64,000 nucleotides of DNA, taken from contig OX419341.1 in assembly GCA_948470475.1 (NCBI GenBank), positions 13,834,805-13,898,804 of the forward strand, written 5' to 3'. The position numbers and the translations under genes are program-made. Source of the DNA: Galaxea fascicularis (lineage: Eukaryota; Cnidaria; Anthozoa; Scleractinia; Euphylliidae). Under the pieces are notes generated by a model. The model worked only from the letters and a program-made list of their open reading frames with translations, searched no databases and was not told where the DNA came from. Below, in pieces: positions 63,851 through 64,000 of this stretch (positions are counted from its first letter, which is position 1; the number at the start of each line of letters is the position of its first letter).

Positions 63851-64000
63851 ATCTTGGCTAGCGGTATTGCTCGTGGGCGCGACCGACGACGACGTCGCAC
63901 AATAATTAATAATGTCCTAATAATAATAATAATAATCCAACATGGCGGCCATACTCCAGCTGACCATCTAGTTTACAGCAGACATCTTTGATATTAGACA
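63771..64000 (-). mobile_element. 2.3-kb element family, copy 3 (3' end, cut by the window)
   Basis: Inverted copy: AGCGGAGCTCCAGCGGCCCG, the GC hairpin, the GAC microsatellite (only three units here), TTA repeats and ATGGCGGCCATACTCCAGCT, all matching 52030-52284. The element continues past base 64000. Confidence 0.9.

Overview
The window looks like nuclear DNA of an anthozoan cnidarian, most likely a stony coral. It is AT-rich and intron-bearing, with GT..AG splice sites. It is crowded with animal-type transposons: PIF/Harbinger, Ty3/gypsy, an L2/CR1-like LINE, a Penelope-like element with a GIY-YIG nuclease, a tRNA-derived SINE and many inverted-repeat MITEs. The protein fragments (RECQL5, V-ATPase subunit G, DUF4476, a rhodopsin-type GPCR) are metazoan. 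No species can be fixed from the sequence alone.

Layout. 0-1.3 kb: Harbinger transposase (minus). 5.2-10.9 kb: one large, decayed, spliced mobile-element-like gene (minus) with a transposase-like region, a chromodomain, a UL36/C76-like peptidase domain and a Ulp1 (C48) protease domain. 11-16.4 kb: two paralogous genes for very short secreted peptides, with MITEs inserted in and around them. 16.5-26 kb: repeats and one orphan multi-pass membrane protein. 26-31 kb: first exon of V-ATPase subunit G, then repeats including a perfect 69-bp palindrome carrying a hammerhead ribozyme core. 31.1-33.8 kb: head-to-head DUF4476 gene and a frameshifted RECQL5-type helicase. 34-42 kb: repeats, a SINE, a third secreted-peptide gene and a gypsy remnant. 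45-48 kb: a fourth peptide locus (exon 1 only), sharing a 1.6-kb segmental duplication with the locus at 12 kb. 48.6-49.9 kb: 5'-truncated Penelope-like element with a hammerhead ribozyme. 50-54.6 kb: two head-to-tail copies of a 2.3-kb element with a GC-rich terminal hairpin; further copies lie at 57.3 kb and at the window end. 55-57 kb: foldback elements and minisatellites. 60.2-61.2 kb: a GPCR pseudogene. The rest is non-coding or repeat-derived.

The most distinctive signals are: (1) the family of 62-68 residue secreted precursors with a conserved signal-peptide exon, a conserved C-terminus and a divergent, dibasic-rich middle; (2) two hammerhead ribozymes; (3) the chromodomain/C76/Ulp1 mobile gene; and (4) the tandem 2.3-kb hairpin-ended element. 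Few genes appear intact. The window is best read as a transposon-rich intergenic region with a young, locally duplicated peptide gene family embedded in it.
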